Shown here in pieces: positions 46,591-58,135 of a stretch of DNA of 64,000 nucleotides. The stretch comes from Pelobates cultripes (taxonomy: Eukaryota; Chordata; Amphibia; Anura; Pelobatidae). The stretch is taken from positions 113,951,732-114,015,731 of the forward strand of contig OW240915.1 of assembly GCA_933207985.1 (NCBI GenBank), read 5' to 3'. The notes under the pieces were generated by a model. That model ran no database searches, was not told the DNA's origin, and saw only the letters and a program-made list of their open reading frames with translations. The stretch's first letter is position 1; every line of letters starts with the position of its first letter. Made by a program: the position numbers and the translations under genes.

Positions 46591-47010
46591 AAACAAAGCA
46601 CATCACTAGATATATGCAAAGCTTAGCAGGATGGCAAATGGAAAGGGAAGGTAAGGGGCAGAGAGCTGACTGCACCAGGGTGTGCACACTTGGACCCATG
46701 AGGTGTCCCTCACACTTAGAAACACAAGATGGAAATCTCTGATTAGGGGCCCATTCTGGTGCCCCTGTCACATTGGCATTATTAGGAGGAAGAGAGGCCA
46801 GGACACTTTCTACCAGCTTACACAGCACTGGGCAGGGAAGCAGATGAGAACCCAGAGATGAGGAAAGAGCAGACTGACAGAGTCTGGACCAGACTTTCTT
46901 CATCCCCAGACTTCCAGCAGTCAGATCCCATGATTGGACCTCATGGAAGCCACACTTCTGCACCTAAGAGGCATGGATGCAGGGGATGGCTAAAATATAT
47001 ACATTCTGAC
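46591..47010. other. GC-richer unclassified repeat before the GT minisatellite
   Basis: Moderately GC-rich and followed directly by a GT array, as in the elements at 25.6-28.0 and 48.7-50.4 kb. A 130-codon minus frame (46571-46963) has no known motif. Confidence 0.4.
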
Positions 47011-47011
47011 T

Positions 47012-47102
47012 TGTGTGTGTTTTTGTCAGTATGTATGTGCATCTTTATCATGTGTGTGAGTGTCAGTGTGTATGTTTATCTGTGTCAGAATGTCCATGTA
47101 TC

Positions 47103-47138
<36 letters not shown>

Positions 47139-47320
47139 AGTATGTATGTTTATGTGTGCCAGAATGTGTGTATGTGTCAGAATATGTGTATCAGTTTGTA
47201 TGTGTATCTGTGTCAGTATGTGTGTGTGGCAGTGTATCTATATGTGCCAGTGTGTATGTGTATCTGTGTGAGTATATTTGTGTGCGGCAATGTATGTGTA
47301 TATGTCCTTATGTATATTCT
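47012..47320 (+). repeat. GT-rich minisatellite
   Basis: Same type as 26960-27540 (TGTGTCAGTATG-like units), with a pure (GT)n core at about 47106-47138. Confidence 0.9.
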
Positions 47321-47728
47321 AACACCATACATAATATACCCCTACAGTGAAAGTTAAAACTTCCTTCAAATACCTCTGCTTTCAAACTCCAACAGTAAAC
47401 ACAAATGTAAACCTTCATGCAAATGCCAACCTATAAACATACCTCTGCAGTAAAACGCAATACTACATTTTTTGACAGAGAAGTTGTGATAGGTGATCGG
47501 GAGGACTGTTTCCATGTTGTGTGTTACACAATAACATTTTGTCACTTGATTTACCTGATACATTAGCAAAGGGGAGGGCTGGCAGCCTTAGGCCTGGGGG
47601 GGCAAATCCAGTCAAGTGGCCCATTTCACCACCCAATCAGCTCACCATTTATGCCCACCTTTTCCTGGTTTTATAACGGATATTGATGTTAAGAAGCAAG
47701 ACAAATATGATACAATGTGGTTTATGTG
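47321..47728. other. unannotated stretch after the GT array
   Basis: CAAATACCTCTGCTTTCAAACTCCAAC resembles the ACAAAC-rich segment 27560-27760, so it is probably the tail of a related element. GCCTTAGGCCTGGGGGGGCAAA at 47587 is compatible with a GGCC-type end. Confidence 0.4.
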
Positions 47729-47893
47729 GGGTTGATGATGAGTGGAGGGGGGGTGATGGTGAAAGGGAGGGGGTGATGGTTTGAGGGAGGGGGTGAATGG
47801 TTTGAGGAGGGGGGTTGATGGTGTGAGGGAGGGTGTGAAGGTGTGAGGGTTAGTGATGGTGTGAGGGAGGGGGGGATGGTGTGAGGGAGGGGG
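47729..47893. repeat. 20-bp minisatellite (TGATGGTGTGAGGGAGGGGG)
   Basis: About eight copies of a 20-base unit with variable length; the reverse strand is C-rich. It ends at GGGGGTGATCATAGAAAC, where the LINE 3' tail begins. Confidence 0.85.
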
Positions 47894-48590
47894 TGATCAT
47901 AGAAACATTTGAAACATAGAATGTGACGGCAGATAAGAACCATTCGGCCCATCTAGTCTGCCCAATTTTCTAAATACTTTCATTAGTCCCTAGTCTTATC
48001 TTATAGTTAGGATAGCCTTATGCATATCCCACGCATGCTTAAACTCCTTTACTGTGTTAACCTCTACCACTTCAGCTGGCAGACTATTCCATGCATCCTC
48101 TCAGTAAAGTAATACTTCCTGATATTATTTTTAAACCTTTGTCCCTCTAATTTAAGACTATGGCCTCTTGTTGTGATAGTTTTTCTTCTTTTAAATATAG
48201 TCTCCTTCTTTACTGTGTTGATTCCCTTTATGTATTTAAATGTTTCTATCATATCCCCCCTGTCGCGTCTTTCCTCCAAGCTATAGATGTTAAGTTCCTT
48301 TAACCTTTCCTTGTAAGTTTTATCCTGCAATCCATGAACCAGTCTAGTAGCCCTTCTCTGAACTCTCGCTAAAGTATCAACATCCTTCTGGAGATACGGT
48401 CTCCAGTACTGCATACAATACTCCAAGTGAGGTCTCACCAGTGTTCGGTACAATGGCATGAGCACTTCCCTCTTTCTACTGCTAATACCTCTCCCTATAC
48501 AACCAAGCATTCTGCTAGTATTTCCTGATGCAAGTGGCATCATTGGAATGCACTTATAGTCCTGCCTACCTCTTGTCACCATTTCATAAC
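47894..48590 (-). mobile_element. 5'-truncated LINE of the same family as 3836-4525
   Basis: On the minus strand, a 172-residue frame (48064-48582) carries EVLMPLYRTLVRPHLEYCMQ, VDTLARVQRRATRLV, LEERRDRGDMIETFK and GHSLKLEGQRFKNNIRKYYF, the C-terminal tail of a CR1/L2-type LINE. The 3' end has the TTCTTATCTGCC/CCGAATGG block with an ATGTTTCTATG-type tail at 47894-47920. This copy keeps a longer intact frame than the one at 3836-4525. Confidence 0.88.
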
Positions 48591-48721
48591 TCCCAAAGTT
48601 GGAATGTATGGTATTTCATGTGTCTGGTTTGTTAACAGGGGTGTCACAGACCTGTAATGCCAATCAGAAGCTGGAATCCAATAGCAGCGAGACAGCAGAT
48701 CCTTACAAGCACAACCTCTAG
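48591..48721. other. unannotated short stretch
   Basis: Nothing recognised. Confidence 0.3.
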
Positions 48722-48892
48722 GGCAGCATTTCCCAATTGGTGTTCCGCGGAGGGAGCTGAGCAAGGAGATCACTGCTCCCTCGCCGCCCGCACGCCAGCT
48801 GCTCAGCAGACCCACTGGACCCCAGGGACTCCATGCCAGCATTCTTAAAGATAGGGGGCTGGGTGGATTAAATGTAAAAAAAAAAAAACAAT

Positions 48893-50262
48893 ATTGTGTG
48901 TCTGTTAGGGAGTTTGTATGTGTTTGTGTGTGTCTGTCAAAGAGCATATGTGTGTTTGTCAGTGAGAGTGTATGTGTTTGTCAGTGAGAATGTATCTGTT
49001 CTTGGCAGTAAAAGTGTATATGTGTTTGAATGTGTGTCTGTAAAAGAGTATGTGTGTATGTCAGTGAGAGTGTATGTGTGTCTGTCAAAGAGTATATGTG
49101 TCTGAGTGTGTCAGTGTGTGTATCTGTGTGTCAAGGTTTGTGTATGTGTCAGTGTGTATCTAAGTGTGTGTGTGTGTATCTGGGTGTGTCAGTGTGTGTA
49201 TGTGCCAGTGTGTATTTGTGGGTGCAAGTGTGTGTATATGTCACTGTATGTATCTGAGGGTGTGTGTATTTGTGAGTCAAGATGTGTGTATCTGAGTGTG
49301 TGTATGTGTGTGTCAGTGTTTATCTGTGTGCCACTATGTGCCAGTGTGTGTTTATCTGTGTGTCAGATACATACACACTAATACAGAGATACACACACAC
49401 TGGCGCATACAAACACAGATATACACACCTTGACAAACACCGGCACATACAAACACAGATACACACACACACAGATACACACTGTGTGTCAAGGTGTGTG
49501 TATCTGTGTGTCAAGGTTTGTGTATGTGTCACTGTGTGTATCTAAGTGTGTGTGTGTGTGTGTGTCAGTGTGTGTGTATCTGGGTGTGTCAGTGTGTGTA
49601 TGTGCCAGTGTGTATTTGTGGGTGCAAGTGTGTGTATATGTCACTGTATGTATCTGAGGGTGTGTGTATTTGTGAGTCAAGATGTGTGTATCTGAGTGTG
49701 TGTATGTGTGTGTCAGTGTTTATCTATGTGCCACTATGTGCCAGTGTGTGTTTATCTGTGTGTCAGATACATACACACGCACACACAGATACACACTAAT
49801 ACAGAGATACACACACACTGGCGCATACAAACACAGATATACACACCTTGACAAACACCGGCGCATACAAACACAGATACGCACACACAGATACACACTG
49901 TGTGTCAAGGTGTGTGTACCTGTGTCAGTGTGTGTATCTGTGTGCCACTATCTTCCAGTGTGTGTGTGTATCTGTGTGTCACTGGCACATACAAACACAG
50001 ATACACACACCTTGATACACAGACACATACAAACACAGATACAAACATTTTGACACACAGATACACACACCTTGACACACAGATACATAAATACATACAC
50101 AGACACACAGATACACACTGTGTGTCAGTGTGTGTAATTTGTGTGCTACTATGTGCCAGTGTGTGTGTGTGTGTGTGTGTGTATTTGTGTCAGATATACA
50201 CACACACACATACACACACTGGCACATATAAGCACAGATATACACACATTGACACACACTGG
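48893..50262. repeat. GT/CA minisatellite with strand switches
   Basis: GT-rich blocks (48893-49362, 49492-49762, 49898-49980, 50116-50192) alternate with CA-rich blocks (49363-49480, 49763-49890, 49980-50115, 50193-50262). Frames such as those at 49282-49545 and 49900-50304 translate the repeat and are artefacts. Confidence 0.85.
49115..49909. repeat. near-identical tandem duplication of about 400 bp inside the GT array
   Basis: 49115-49496 and 49497-49909 have the same order of irregular units. Over 49201-49370 against 49601-49770 I count one base difference; copy 2 then has a 22-base extension. It must be a recent duplication or an assembly artefact. Confidence 0.8.
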
Positions 50263-50362
50263 CACAATTTATTTATTTTTTGGGGGGGGAGGGAGGGTCC
50301 GTGATGTTGATACACTATGTATCTGACAGGGTTCCACTGGAAAAAATAATTGGGAACCTGAA

Positions 50363-51540
50363 AGTAGATTAATTCTATAATATGGAAAGAGTTAAAGGAC
50401 TTTTTCACCCTCAGACATGATTATTTCTTTTAACAATACCTAGTAAATATATTAACATATATTCACATAATGACATTTTCCATCATGCTGGCCTTTTACT
50501 TCTGAAGCTGTATCCTTAAGTGGTTAAATGCCAAAATAGAAAGGACACAGCAGCACTCTCACTATGATATGCTTTTTCGACAAGCTGCAAATTTGCATGG
50601 AACTAGAAAAATTATGCTAGCGTGTCTTTATTTCATCTTAGGTGTACTTTTATTTTTTTAAATACAGCCACAAGCATATACAGCACTTTAAACAAAATGC
50701 ATCATGTGCATCACATGCATTTGGAAACATTGATATTTATCCACAAATATCTAAAAATAATACTAATACTTTCTCTTTTGTGTATAAAGCAGCGTTAAGA
50801 ATTGCTGAGATGTTCATTTTAAGAAAATCGATAAGGCATCAGCAATACTTGCCTTTTTATTTTTAACTTAGTTAAATATATAATCCCTATTACTCAGCAC
50901 TATATTAGTGGTTTTCCATTACTAATCTAATTACTGTCTTACATCGTTAGTGCTGTTATAAAAGATATATTTGTCATGTACTTCCAATTAAAAAAGTGCA
51001 ATATTTCTCCAAAACAATGAAATATTCCAATGAATAGTAGTGGCCCATAATTATTATATATGGGAGGCTTACACCATAAATAAATAAAGAAATACCTTTC
51101 AGTATTTTCTTAATAGACTGGATGAATTGAACACTTTTCAGAGCAATACATTTGCTGTGATTTGTAATAATTGTAATTCTCACTGAAAAGCATTTAATGT
51201 TTTTCATTCCCCATCTGTATACATACTTACCAGCATTTCAAATGGACAAGAAGGAACTGTTCTGAGAATTTTTATGTGACTTACTAATAATAATTCACGC
51301 AACTAAAACATAATTTAGAACAAGAACAATGTATTTTATTTGGACAAAAAGACAAATCTATCTGCCATTTTCTTCCTTTTTATATTGCCTTATTGTTGCA
51401 TACATATCATGATCTTTAAATACACTGAAAACACTTACTTTTGGAGTTACCCCTAGAGGGGAGACAAGCATACATATTAATTTTATCTTGTGAGTGTTCT
51501 CCCCCCTCTCCCCCCTTCCATGCTCCTTTTACATACAATA
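50363..51540. other. unannotated stretch
   Basis: AT-rich. No gene or transposon recognised. Confidence 0.45.
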
Positions 51541-52510
51541 GTACACTATTGTCAGGTTCAGATTAACACAGGGGCTGATGGAGCTGCAGCTCCACGCCCA
51601 GGCCCATGGAACAGGCCCATTAATTGAAAAAAAAATGTAAAAAATTTTACTTTTAATTTTTTTTTTTTTTTTATACACTACTCTTTTATTTGAGGCTGCT
51701 TGGCTGGTGCCGATATTGCAGTATTACCGGCAATACAAATGCCGGTATTTTTCTCAGTATAAACAAAGATTACTCTGCAATACCAACACCAGCCAGTAGG
51801 GATCGCTGTGTGTGGAGAGAGGCAGGGATAGGAAGTTACAGCATATACCTGCATCTCTCTACTCATTGATCCGCGGGGGAACAGCTATACAGCACAGAGA
51901 GTCCAGACAGCAGCTCCCAGTCTGCAGAGACATGGGGACACTGAGACGCTAGGGGACACTACAAGACATGGGGACACTGAGACACATGGGGACACATGGA
52001 GACCTCTGAGGATGCTGAGACACTTGGGGACAAAGACACACATCGGGACACTGAGACATGGGAACACAGACACACATGGGGACCCTGAGACCTGGGAACA
52101 CTGAGAGACATGGGGACACAGACACACATGGGGACACTGAGACATGGGGACACAGACACTTGGGGATACTGGGAGATATAGGGACACTGAGACATTTGGG
52201 GACATTGTGTCTCTAGTGTCTCAGAGTCCCCATGTCTCCCAGCCTGGTGTCTCAGTATCCCCATGCCTCCCAGTGTCTGTGTCGCTAGTGTCTCAGTGTG
52301 CCCATGTCTCCCAGTGTCCCTAGTGTCTGTGTGCCCATGTCTCCCAGTGTCCCTAGTGTCTGTGTGCCCATGTTTCCCAGCGTCCCTAGTGTCTCCGTGT
52401 CCCCACGTCTCCCAGTGTCCCCTAGTGACACAGGGACACAGACACTAGGGGACACTGGGAGACAGGGAGACACTGGGAGCAATCCATCTATACAGCAGTA
52501 TCAAACTGTA
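51541..52510. repeat. strand-switching GACACTGAGACATGGG minisatellite in a GGCC-type repeat
   Basis: From 51930 to about 52205 the plus strand has G-rich units such as GGGGACACTGAGACA. At about 52207 it switches to the reverse complement (TGTCTCAGTGTCCCCATG), and at about 52425-52480 it switches back. At 52309-52405 a 33-base unit occurs three times in a row (TGCCCATGTCTCCCAGTGTC...). Frames translated from it are artefacts. The left flank at 51555-51605 (AACACAGGGGCTGATGG..CAGGCCCATGGA) looks like a GGCC-type end. Confidence 0.8.
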
Positions 52511-52895
52511 AGTAGTTTTTGGTGATTTTACAGAATGTTCTCTTATGTCACTCCTTGTGATTTACAACATGTGATGTCATGCACACATAATTAGTTATGC
52601 AAATTAGTAAGGCCTGTATTTTTTTCCAAGTAAGGTGGCAACCCTAACTACTCTTCACATACTCTTGCCTAAGTATGGAAACTTAAGAGGGATATATAGA
52701 AACAAAACTTGTGTGGACAAGTTGAAATGAAATTAGTTAAGGTAATGCTGACTTTGGTCTCACTAACACTGACCAAAGTGTTCCCTTTCTTCTACACTCA
52801 CTACATCCACCTTTTCCCTGTCTCAGACTGTATACCAGGAGCTTCTGCCTGCTGGTAAGACGGTAAGGAGACAAGTAGACATGTAAGTGCCAGGG
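52511..52895. other. unannotated stretch
   Basis: No gene recognised. Confidence 0.4.
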
Positions 52896-53092
52896 GACAG
52901 TCCTTAGAAAGCATGGAGCGAGTGCATCTATAGACACATTTATGCCAAGCTCAGGATGCTGTTGGCCACCATGCATGATTGGCAGGCAGCCTGACATGCA
53001 TTTATGCCAGGCTAGCCTTCCAATTCTTTGGGCAGACACGCCTCCTTTTTGGGCATGTTCGTCCCTTTCAGGAGTTCTGGTTACATGATCCG
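52896..53092. repeat. 197-bp direct repeat, copy 1
   Basis: Matches 54115-54311 in the same orientation with scattered differences. Shared blocks include GACAGTCCTTAGAAAGCATGGA, GCCAAGCTCAGGATGCTGTTGGCCA, GGGCAGACACGCCTCC and GTCCCTTTCAGGAGTTCTGGTTA. The family is not known to me. Frames across it (52737-53138) have no motif. Confidence 0.85.
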
Positions 53093-54114
53093 TGTCAGTG
53101 GCCAATCTTTTACACCACCCATTGACTTCCTGCTTCACTGGACACTTCTGTTAGGGGGTATGGATTAATGAAAGCATTAATTTTTTATTGTGGTGTGGTG
53201 TTGGGCTTATCGATGTAGGATTAGTCTCTTAGTTAGGAGGCATCCTAGCGGTTAGCAACTAAGGACCGAACAATCATGCTTATGGTATGTTTATTAACTC
53301 TTAGCTACTCTAGGGTATGACTATTCCAGCGGAATCTCACATCTACACCTTGTATCCACATAGGGTATTACTTACTTCATAAGGCTGTCTGCAGTCTAGC
53401 TGGAGAGGTTATCTCTGCACTTGGAAGGTGTAATGTGTATAACCTGCATAGGGACTTTTTTACCTCCATATTCTGGGTTACCTACCTGCAAGGATTTGTA
53501 CTCTATAACTATTTATTTGAGATTTATTAGTATGTTACAGTTCCGCTTGAGGGCAGCTGGGAGCAATATCCTCTAAAGGTGTTTGGGTAACGCATGGGGG
53601 AATACGTACTGGGTGCATGATTCAAACAGAATTGCACTTGACATACTTCCATTTATTTATAAGTACAGATCCCGTCTGTGTATCTATCGACACACTGCTG
53701 CCATTTGGGCAAATAACCATACTTACAACATTTGTGGCTTTTTGTATACAGGCAGACTTACTTTTTTACCTCCTGTGAAGATACATACTCAATCCTACTT
53801 TGAGACATTTAGTGGACATGCCACTCCACATTTACCCTAGCAATCAATAAAGTATTTTCCATATAATTTAGCACTGGTTAAGTGTGAAGGGATTGTCTTT
53901 TAATTTCCTTCCCATAGGAGGTCCATACATTTTTAATTGTTGTTTTAGGTTTTCCCCTAAATTGTAACTAGAAGCTCTGGATTCTAAAGGCTATCCAACA
54001 CCTTTTGGGTTCCTCATTTGGAACAAGTTTTTTTTGTAATTACAAATTAGGGTTAGGCCCTTTTAAGTTGGATAGTCCACTATAAAGAGACCTAAAACCT
54101 TCTTTTTCTCTATT
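53093..54114. other. spacer between the 197-bp repeats
   Basis: No coding sequence with a recognisable motif. There is no obvious reverse transcriptase, so I do not call this an LTR element, although two direct repeats 1.2 kb apart would fit a short non-autonomous one. An AATAAAG sits at 53847. Confidence 0.4.
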
Positions 54115-54311
54115 GACAGTCCTTAGAAAGCATGGAGTGAGCGCATCTATAGACACATTTATGCCAAGCTCAGGATGCTGTTGGCCAGCATGCATGATTT
54201 GCAGGCAGCCTGACATGCAATCATGCCAGACTAACCTTCCAATTCTTTGGGCAGACACGCCTCCTTTTTGGGCACGTTCGTCCCTTTCAGGAGTTCTGGT
54301 TATATGATCCG
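54115..54311. repeat. 197-bp direct repeat, copy 2
   Basis: See copy 1. It ends at TTATATGATCCG, exactly where copy 1 ends at TTACATGATCCG. Confidence 0.85.
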
Positions 54312-56949
54312 CATGAGTTAGAGAGAGATTAGCATATTTTAAGAGCATCTGAATTTTCTTATAGCTGCATCACATTCACAGGTTGTATTTGATTTATCTA
54401 CTTATTGTATGGTTTATTACACCATCTTGTGTGTTTGAGTAGTTTACTTAGAGTCTCTGATTTTGGTATATACTTCACATCTATATGATTTATGTGTTCA
54501 TATTTGGACAGAATGATTTCTAAATGCACTTATTATGGGTTAAAGACACATTGCTATGAGCATTATTGCTGTGGAGCTCTGTTATGCACTCAGACACACC
54601 AACAATAGTGAACGCCTAGAAAAGAGGGACTTAAGACAGAAAAGTCGAACATAGGTATTTGAGCCCAAAATAGGGACTGTCCCTACTAAATAGGGACATT
54701 TGGCAGGTAACAGTATAAGAGTTTTCATTCATAAGAAAAAAAGTGATGCACATGTGAGCATTGACCCTTCTATGACATTTCTTTTACTCTGCCCTATATA
54801 ATCCGTGACATTGATTTGACACTGAATCCTTGAATTTTGTCACAAACGATAAAAAAAAAAAGAATATATATTTATATCTATATGAAAAGAAAAATAAATG
54901 AGTTAAAATACAGTGTAAGCAGTCATCACAACCCCAAAAAATAGCATTCTAAGTAAGGTTGTTAGGATGCAATAGGAGGATAGCCCAAGACTATATACTG
55001 CTAAGATGTGGATAAGACTTGATTTAGAGACTACCAAGTAAACCCCTGTTGAATGCAAACTTGAGGTGTAGTGTGCAATCAGTAATGAGATATTCCAGCA
55101 GTGAGCACCTTTGAAAAAAGGAAAATTAAATCACAAGCAAATCCTGACTAAAGACATATTTTCATAAAGATTTGCTAGTTGGCACAAAGCAGTAAGCAAC
55201 ACCATTAAACACCATATTGTGGCCTTTTTTCCAAATTGCATAATGTAAATAAAATTGTAATCTTCTAAAATGAGCCAAGAAAACATACTTAGACTATTAA
55301 AGCACTACTAAACACAAATTGCTTCTAATTTGCAGGCTAATTTTCAAATGTTATGCCTCAAGTCATAATTTTCAACTGGCTTTATTTGTCATTGTGAGCA
55401 ATCCCTAAATAAAGGAAGTTAATTGAAACCAGATGTTATCTTTGGATGGTCTACCACCCACTATTTTTGCTACCTATGATAATAATACATTTAAATGATA
55501 CCTCCAACATTGGCGTCTCAAAGAAACAGTATGCCGGTGGGAGAAGGAGAAGGCCAGTAACGCAATCGTCTACCCAACTAACTGACAGCTCATCCTGGTG
55601 AGAATGTATGCCAGGCTGTCTGCCAATCAAGCAGGCCAGCACTCTGAGAGCAGGGAGCTCTGTTTCAGTGCAGAGCAAGCACATTATGATGCATTCATGA
55701 TACACTTGCTTGAGAAAGTTCCCTGGAATCCCCAAAAAACAAAGTTGGGACAGGATCTGCTTTTTATTGTATCCCACAAGAGACCTGTATTAATAAAGTC
55801 TACAAATGGAAATATAATAAAGTGGTAAAATCCACATTATCGTTGAAGATAATGTGTCGTTTATGTGTTTTGCATCAGCTTGCAAATACTTCAGATATTT
55901 ACTTTATTCTTACTGTGTATATTTATATATCACTATTTTGACTACTTTGGAGTCCTACCTTTATTTTTTTGTATGTTAGTTATGCTATCAGTATTATCAA
56001 TACTTCAAACTATGGTATAACACCGTTATTACATATAATATATGCAAATGCCCCACTTGTTTGCATGGTTTTCTTTCCTCCATACTGCATTCCTTATGAA
56101 TATATTTGTACCATATAAACATATAATAGAACTGTTACATTCATAGATTTGCCGACTGCTTTGTTTCATTTAGTGCTGTACTGGATCCATTAAAATCTTG
56201 ACCTCAAGCCTTTCTATTTCAGTCATGCACTTGAAATTGACCAGAGGCCTATGAAAGATTCTCCAAGCTAAATGAACTTCACAGGCACCGCCGGAAGTAT
56301 AAAAAGGATTGATGAGTGCCACAGATGGTGCTGAATGATAAATTCAACATTGACCGCAATGCTCTTATTAACACATATAAGCTGTCATTACTTCCAAAGA
56401 TACACTGTAACTTTGGTGTTCTGACCTTGTCACATATATCTAGTTGCTGCCATTCATATAAACAGAAATATATTGGCATGTTAATATCACACTGCAGAGA
56501 ACTATGAATTAGTGTGATACCTACTGAGAAATTATTCTCTGTTGGTGAGTACATGAGCAAAGATTTTTTTTCTGGAGGGGAGCGAGGTGAGCCAAAAAAT
56601 ATGGGGAAAATGTAGTTTCTCTTTAACTATGTAATATATTTCAGTTCTGCAGAGCCTTTTCCCTCATTAGTAGCTATTGGGAGAAGCTTTCTTGAGAGCA
56701 GCTAGGCATGTCAAAAAATGAGGCTAGTTTGAAATATGCCCCGTTTTAGCAGGTTTTGCACATGCCTATAGCCCTATAAGAAGGAATTTCAGCAACCTCC
56801 ATTGAGTTGCCATTTGGGCAGCAGACCCAGCTGCCCCTGAGTCAAGGCAGGCTAATATGTCTATTCGGGGGCCATCATTGGCTGATAGAACCAGGGGTGG
56901 GGTAGCAATGCCCACTAGAGAGAAGAAAAATAAATTAACAAATTGTCAG
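54312..56949. other. unannotated stretch
   Basis: AT-rich. At 56216 a TTCAG acceptor precedes a short open frame (HALEIDQRPMKDSPS then stop), which could be chance. No transposon found. Confidence 0.4.
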
Positions 56950-57090
56950 ATTGCACCAGAAACTTTGTTTCTCTGTCTAACTCATCTGAACCGGTTGAAA
57001 CAACAAGTGTTCGTCCATAAATTGTTTGATTCCTCAAGAGAAGTTTGGACAACCGTAGAAGATACCCCAGTCAGTTAAAGAGCCCTTAAC
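56950..57090. repeat. 141-bp direct repeat, copy 1
   Basis: ATTGCACCAGAAACTTTG..GTTGAAACAACAAG..CCATAAATTGTTTGA..GTCAGTTAAAGAGCCCTTAAC is repeated at 57853-57992 about 900 bp away. A T2 MITE lies between them. Confidence 0.8.
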
Positions 57091-57369
57091 GGATGGTGTC
57101 CAGAAGTGGGGCGGTCTCTGTAGAATTGGTGAGTATAATTGCCTTTGTTTAATTATTACAATGCTGCTCAGACTTTGGCTAACATGGGGGTATATTAGCC
57201 TGTGGAACTTGAAAATATGGGATCCACCTATGTATGGGATACATGGCTGTCTAGGGGACAGGACTAGACATGACACGTAGAGGGGTAGAAGTGAAATCCT
57301 AGTGCTGAGTGTGGGACATTCTAGAGAGTAGCTAAGGATACCTAGATTTTAGTGGGAACAATTATCTGC
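57091..57369. other. short unannotated stretch
   Basis: Nothing recognised. Confidence 0.3.
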
Positions 57370-57817
57370 TTAAAGGACCACTATAGTGCCAGGAAAACAT
57401 ACTCGTTTTCCTGGCACTATAGTGCTCTGAGGGTGCCCCCACCCTCAGGGACCCCCTCCCGCCCGGCTCTGGAAGGGGGAAAGGGGGAAAAACTTACCTA
57501 TTTCCAGCGCTGGGCGGGGAGCTCTCCTCCTTCTCTCCTCCTCCGTTCCGCCCCGTCGGCTGAATGCGCACGCGCGGCGCGCGCATTCAGCCGGTCGCAT
57601 AGGAAAGCATTCATAATGCTTTCCTATGGACGCTGGCGTGCTCTCACTGTGAAAATCACAGTGAGAAGCACGCAAGCGCCTCTAGTGGCTGTCAATGAGA
57701 CAGCCACTAGAGGATTAGGGGGAAGGCTTAACCCATTAATAAACATAGCAGTTTCTCTGAAACTCTCTGAAACTGCATTAAGCTGAAGTGGTCTGGGTGC
57801 CTAGAGTGGTCCTTTAA
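57370..57817. mobile_element. T2-type MITE, intact, built of consecutive hairpins
   Basis: TTAA on both edges (57370-57373 and 57814-57817) with ends TTAAAGGACCACTATAG and, on the other strand, TTAAAGGACCACTCTAG. T2 MITEs are mobilised by Kolobok-type transposases. At least six hairpins fill the element: 57381-57422 (18-bp perfect arms), 57427-57448, 57557-57593, 57599-57627, 57636-57673 and 57679-57713. A 144-codon frame across it is a by-product of GC-rich hairpins. Confidence 0.85.
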
Positions 57818-57852
57818 ACAGTGTTAAATTGGTGTCACATAGTAGGGAATTG

Positions 57853-57992
57853 ATTGCACCAAAAACTTTGTCTCTCTGTGTAATTCTTCCCTACCAGTTG
57901 AAACAACAAGAGTTTGTCCATAAATTGTTTAACTCCTAAAGAGAAGGTTGGCCAACCATAGAGGGTACCCTGGTCAGTTAAAGAGGCCTTAA
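57853..57992. repeat. 141-bp direct repeat, copy 2
   Basis: See copy 1. The T2 element lies 36 bp before it. Confidence 0.8.
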
Positions 57993-58135
57993 CACTCACA
58001 TATCGCATAGCCCTATCAACCCTATCAACCCTGAGAGGATTCTCTGTAGAGGGAATAAGTTCCATAGCTTGATATTCAAATGGCTTGATATCCCACAGCT
58101 TGATATCCATATGGCAATAAGATCTTTAACACCTT

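Larger units (their letters stand above)
48722..50362. mobile_element. hAT-like non-autonomous element expanded by GT/CA minisatellite
   Basis: Starts with CAGCATTTCCCAATTGGTGTTCCGCGG at about 48722 and ends with GGTTCCACTGG..AATAATTGGGAACCTG at about 50362. The ends are inverted and share CAG..TTCCCAATT. The flanks do not form a clear 8-bp duplication (CTCTAGGG and AAAGTAGA), so the hAT assignment is tentative. Most of its 1.6 kb is simple-repeat sequence. Confidence 0.5.

Noticed and set aside
46571..46963. 130-codon minus-strand frame
   Set aside because: In a repeat-like GC-rich stretch, without recognisable motif.
49282..50304. Open frames up to 134 codons in the GT/CA array
   Set aside because: Simple-repeat translation, open on both strands, no conserved motif.
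56216..56273. Possible terminal exon after TTTCAG
   Set aside because: The open frame is only about 15 codons before a stop; no polyadenylation signal close enough to be convincing.
57352..57786. 144-codon frame across the T2 element
   Set aside because: The reading frame crosses hairpins of a MITE; the protein-like region AGSSPPSLLLRSAPSAECARA is translated GC-rich palindrome.
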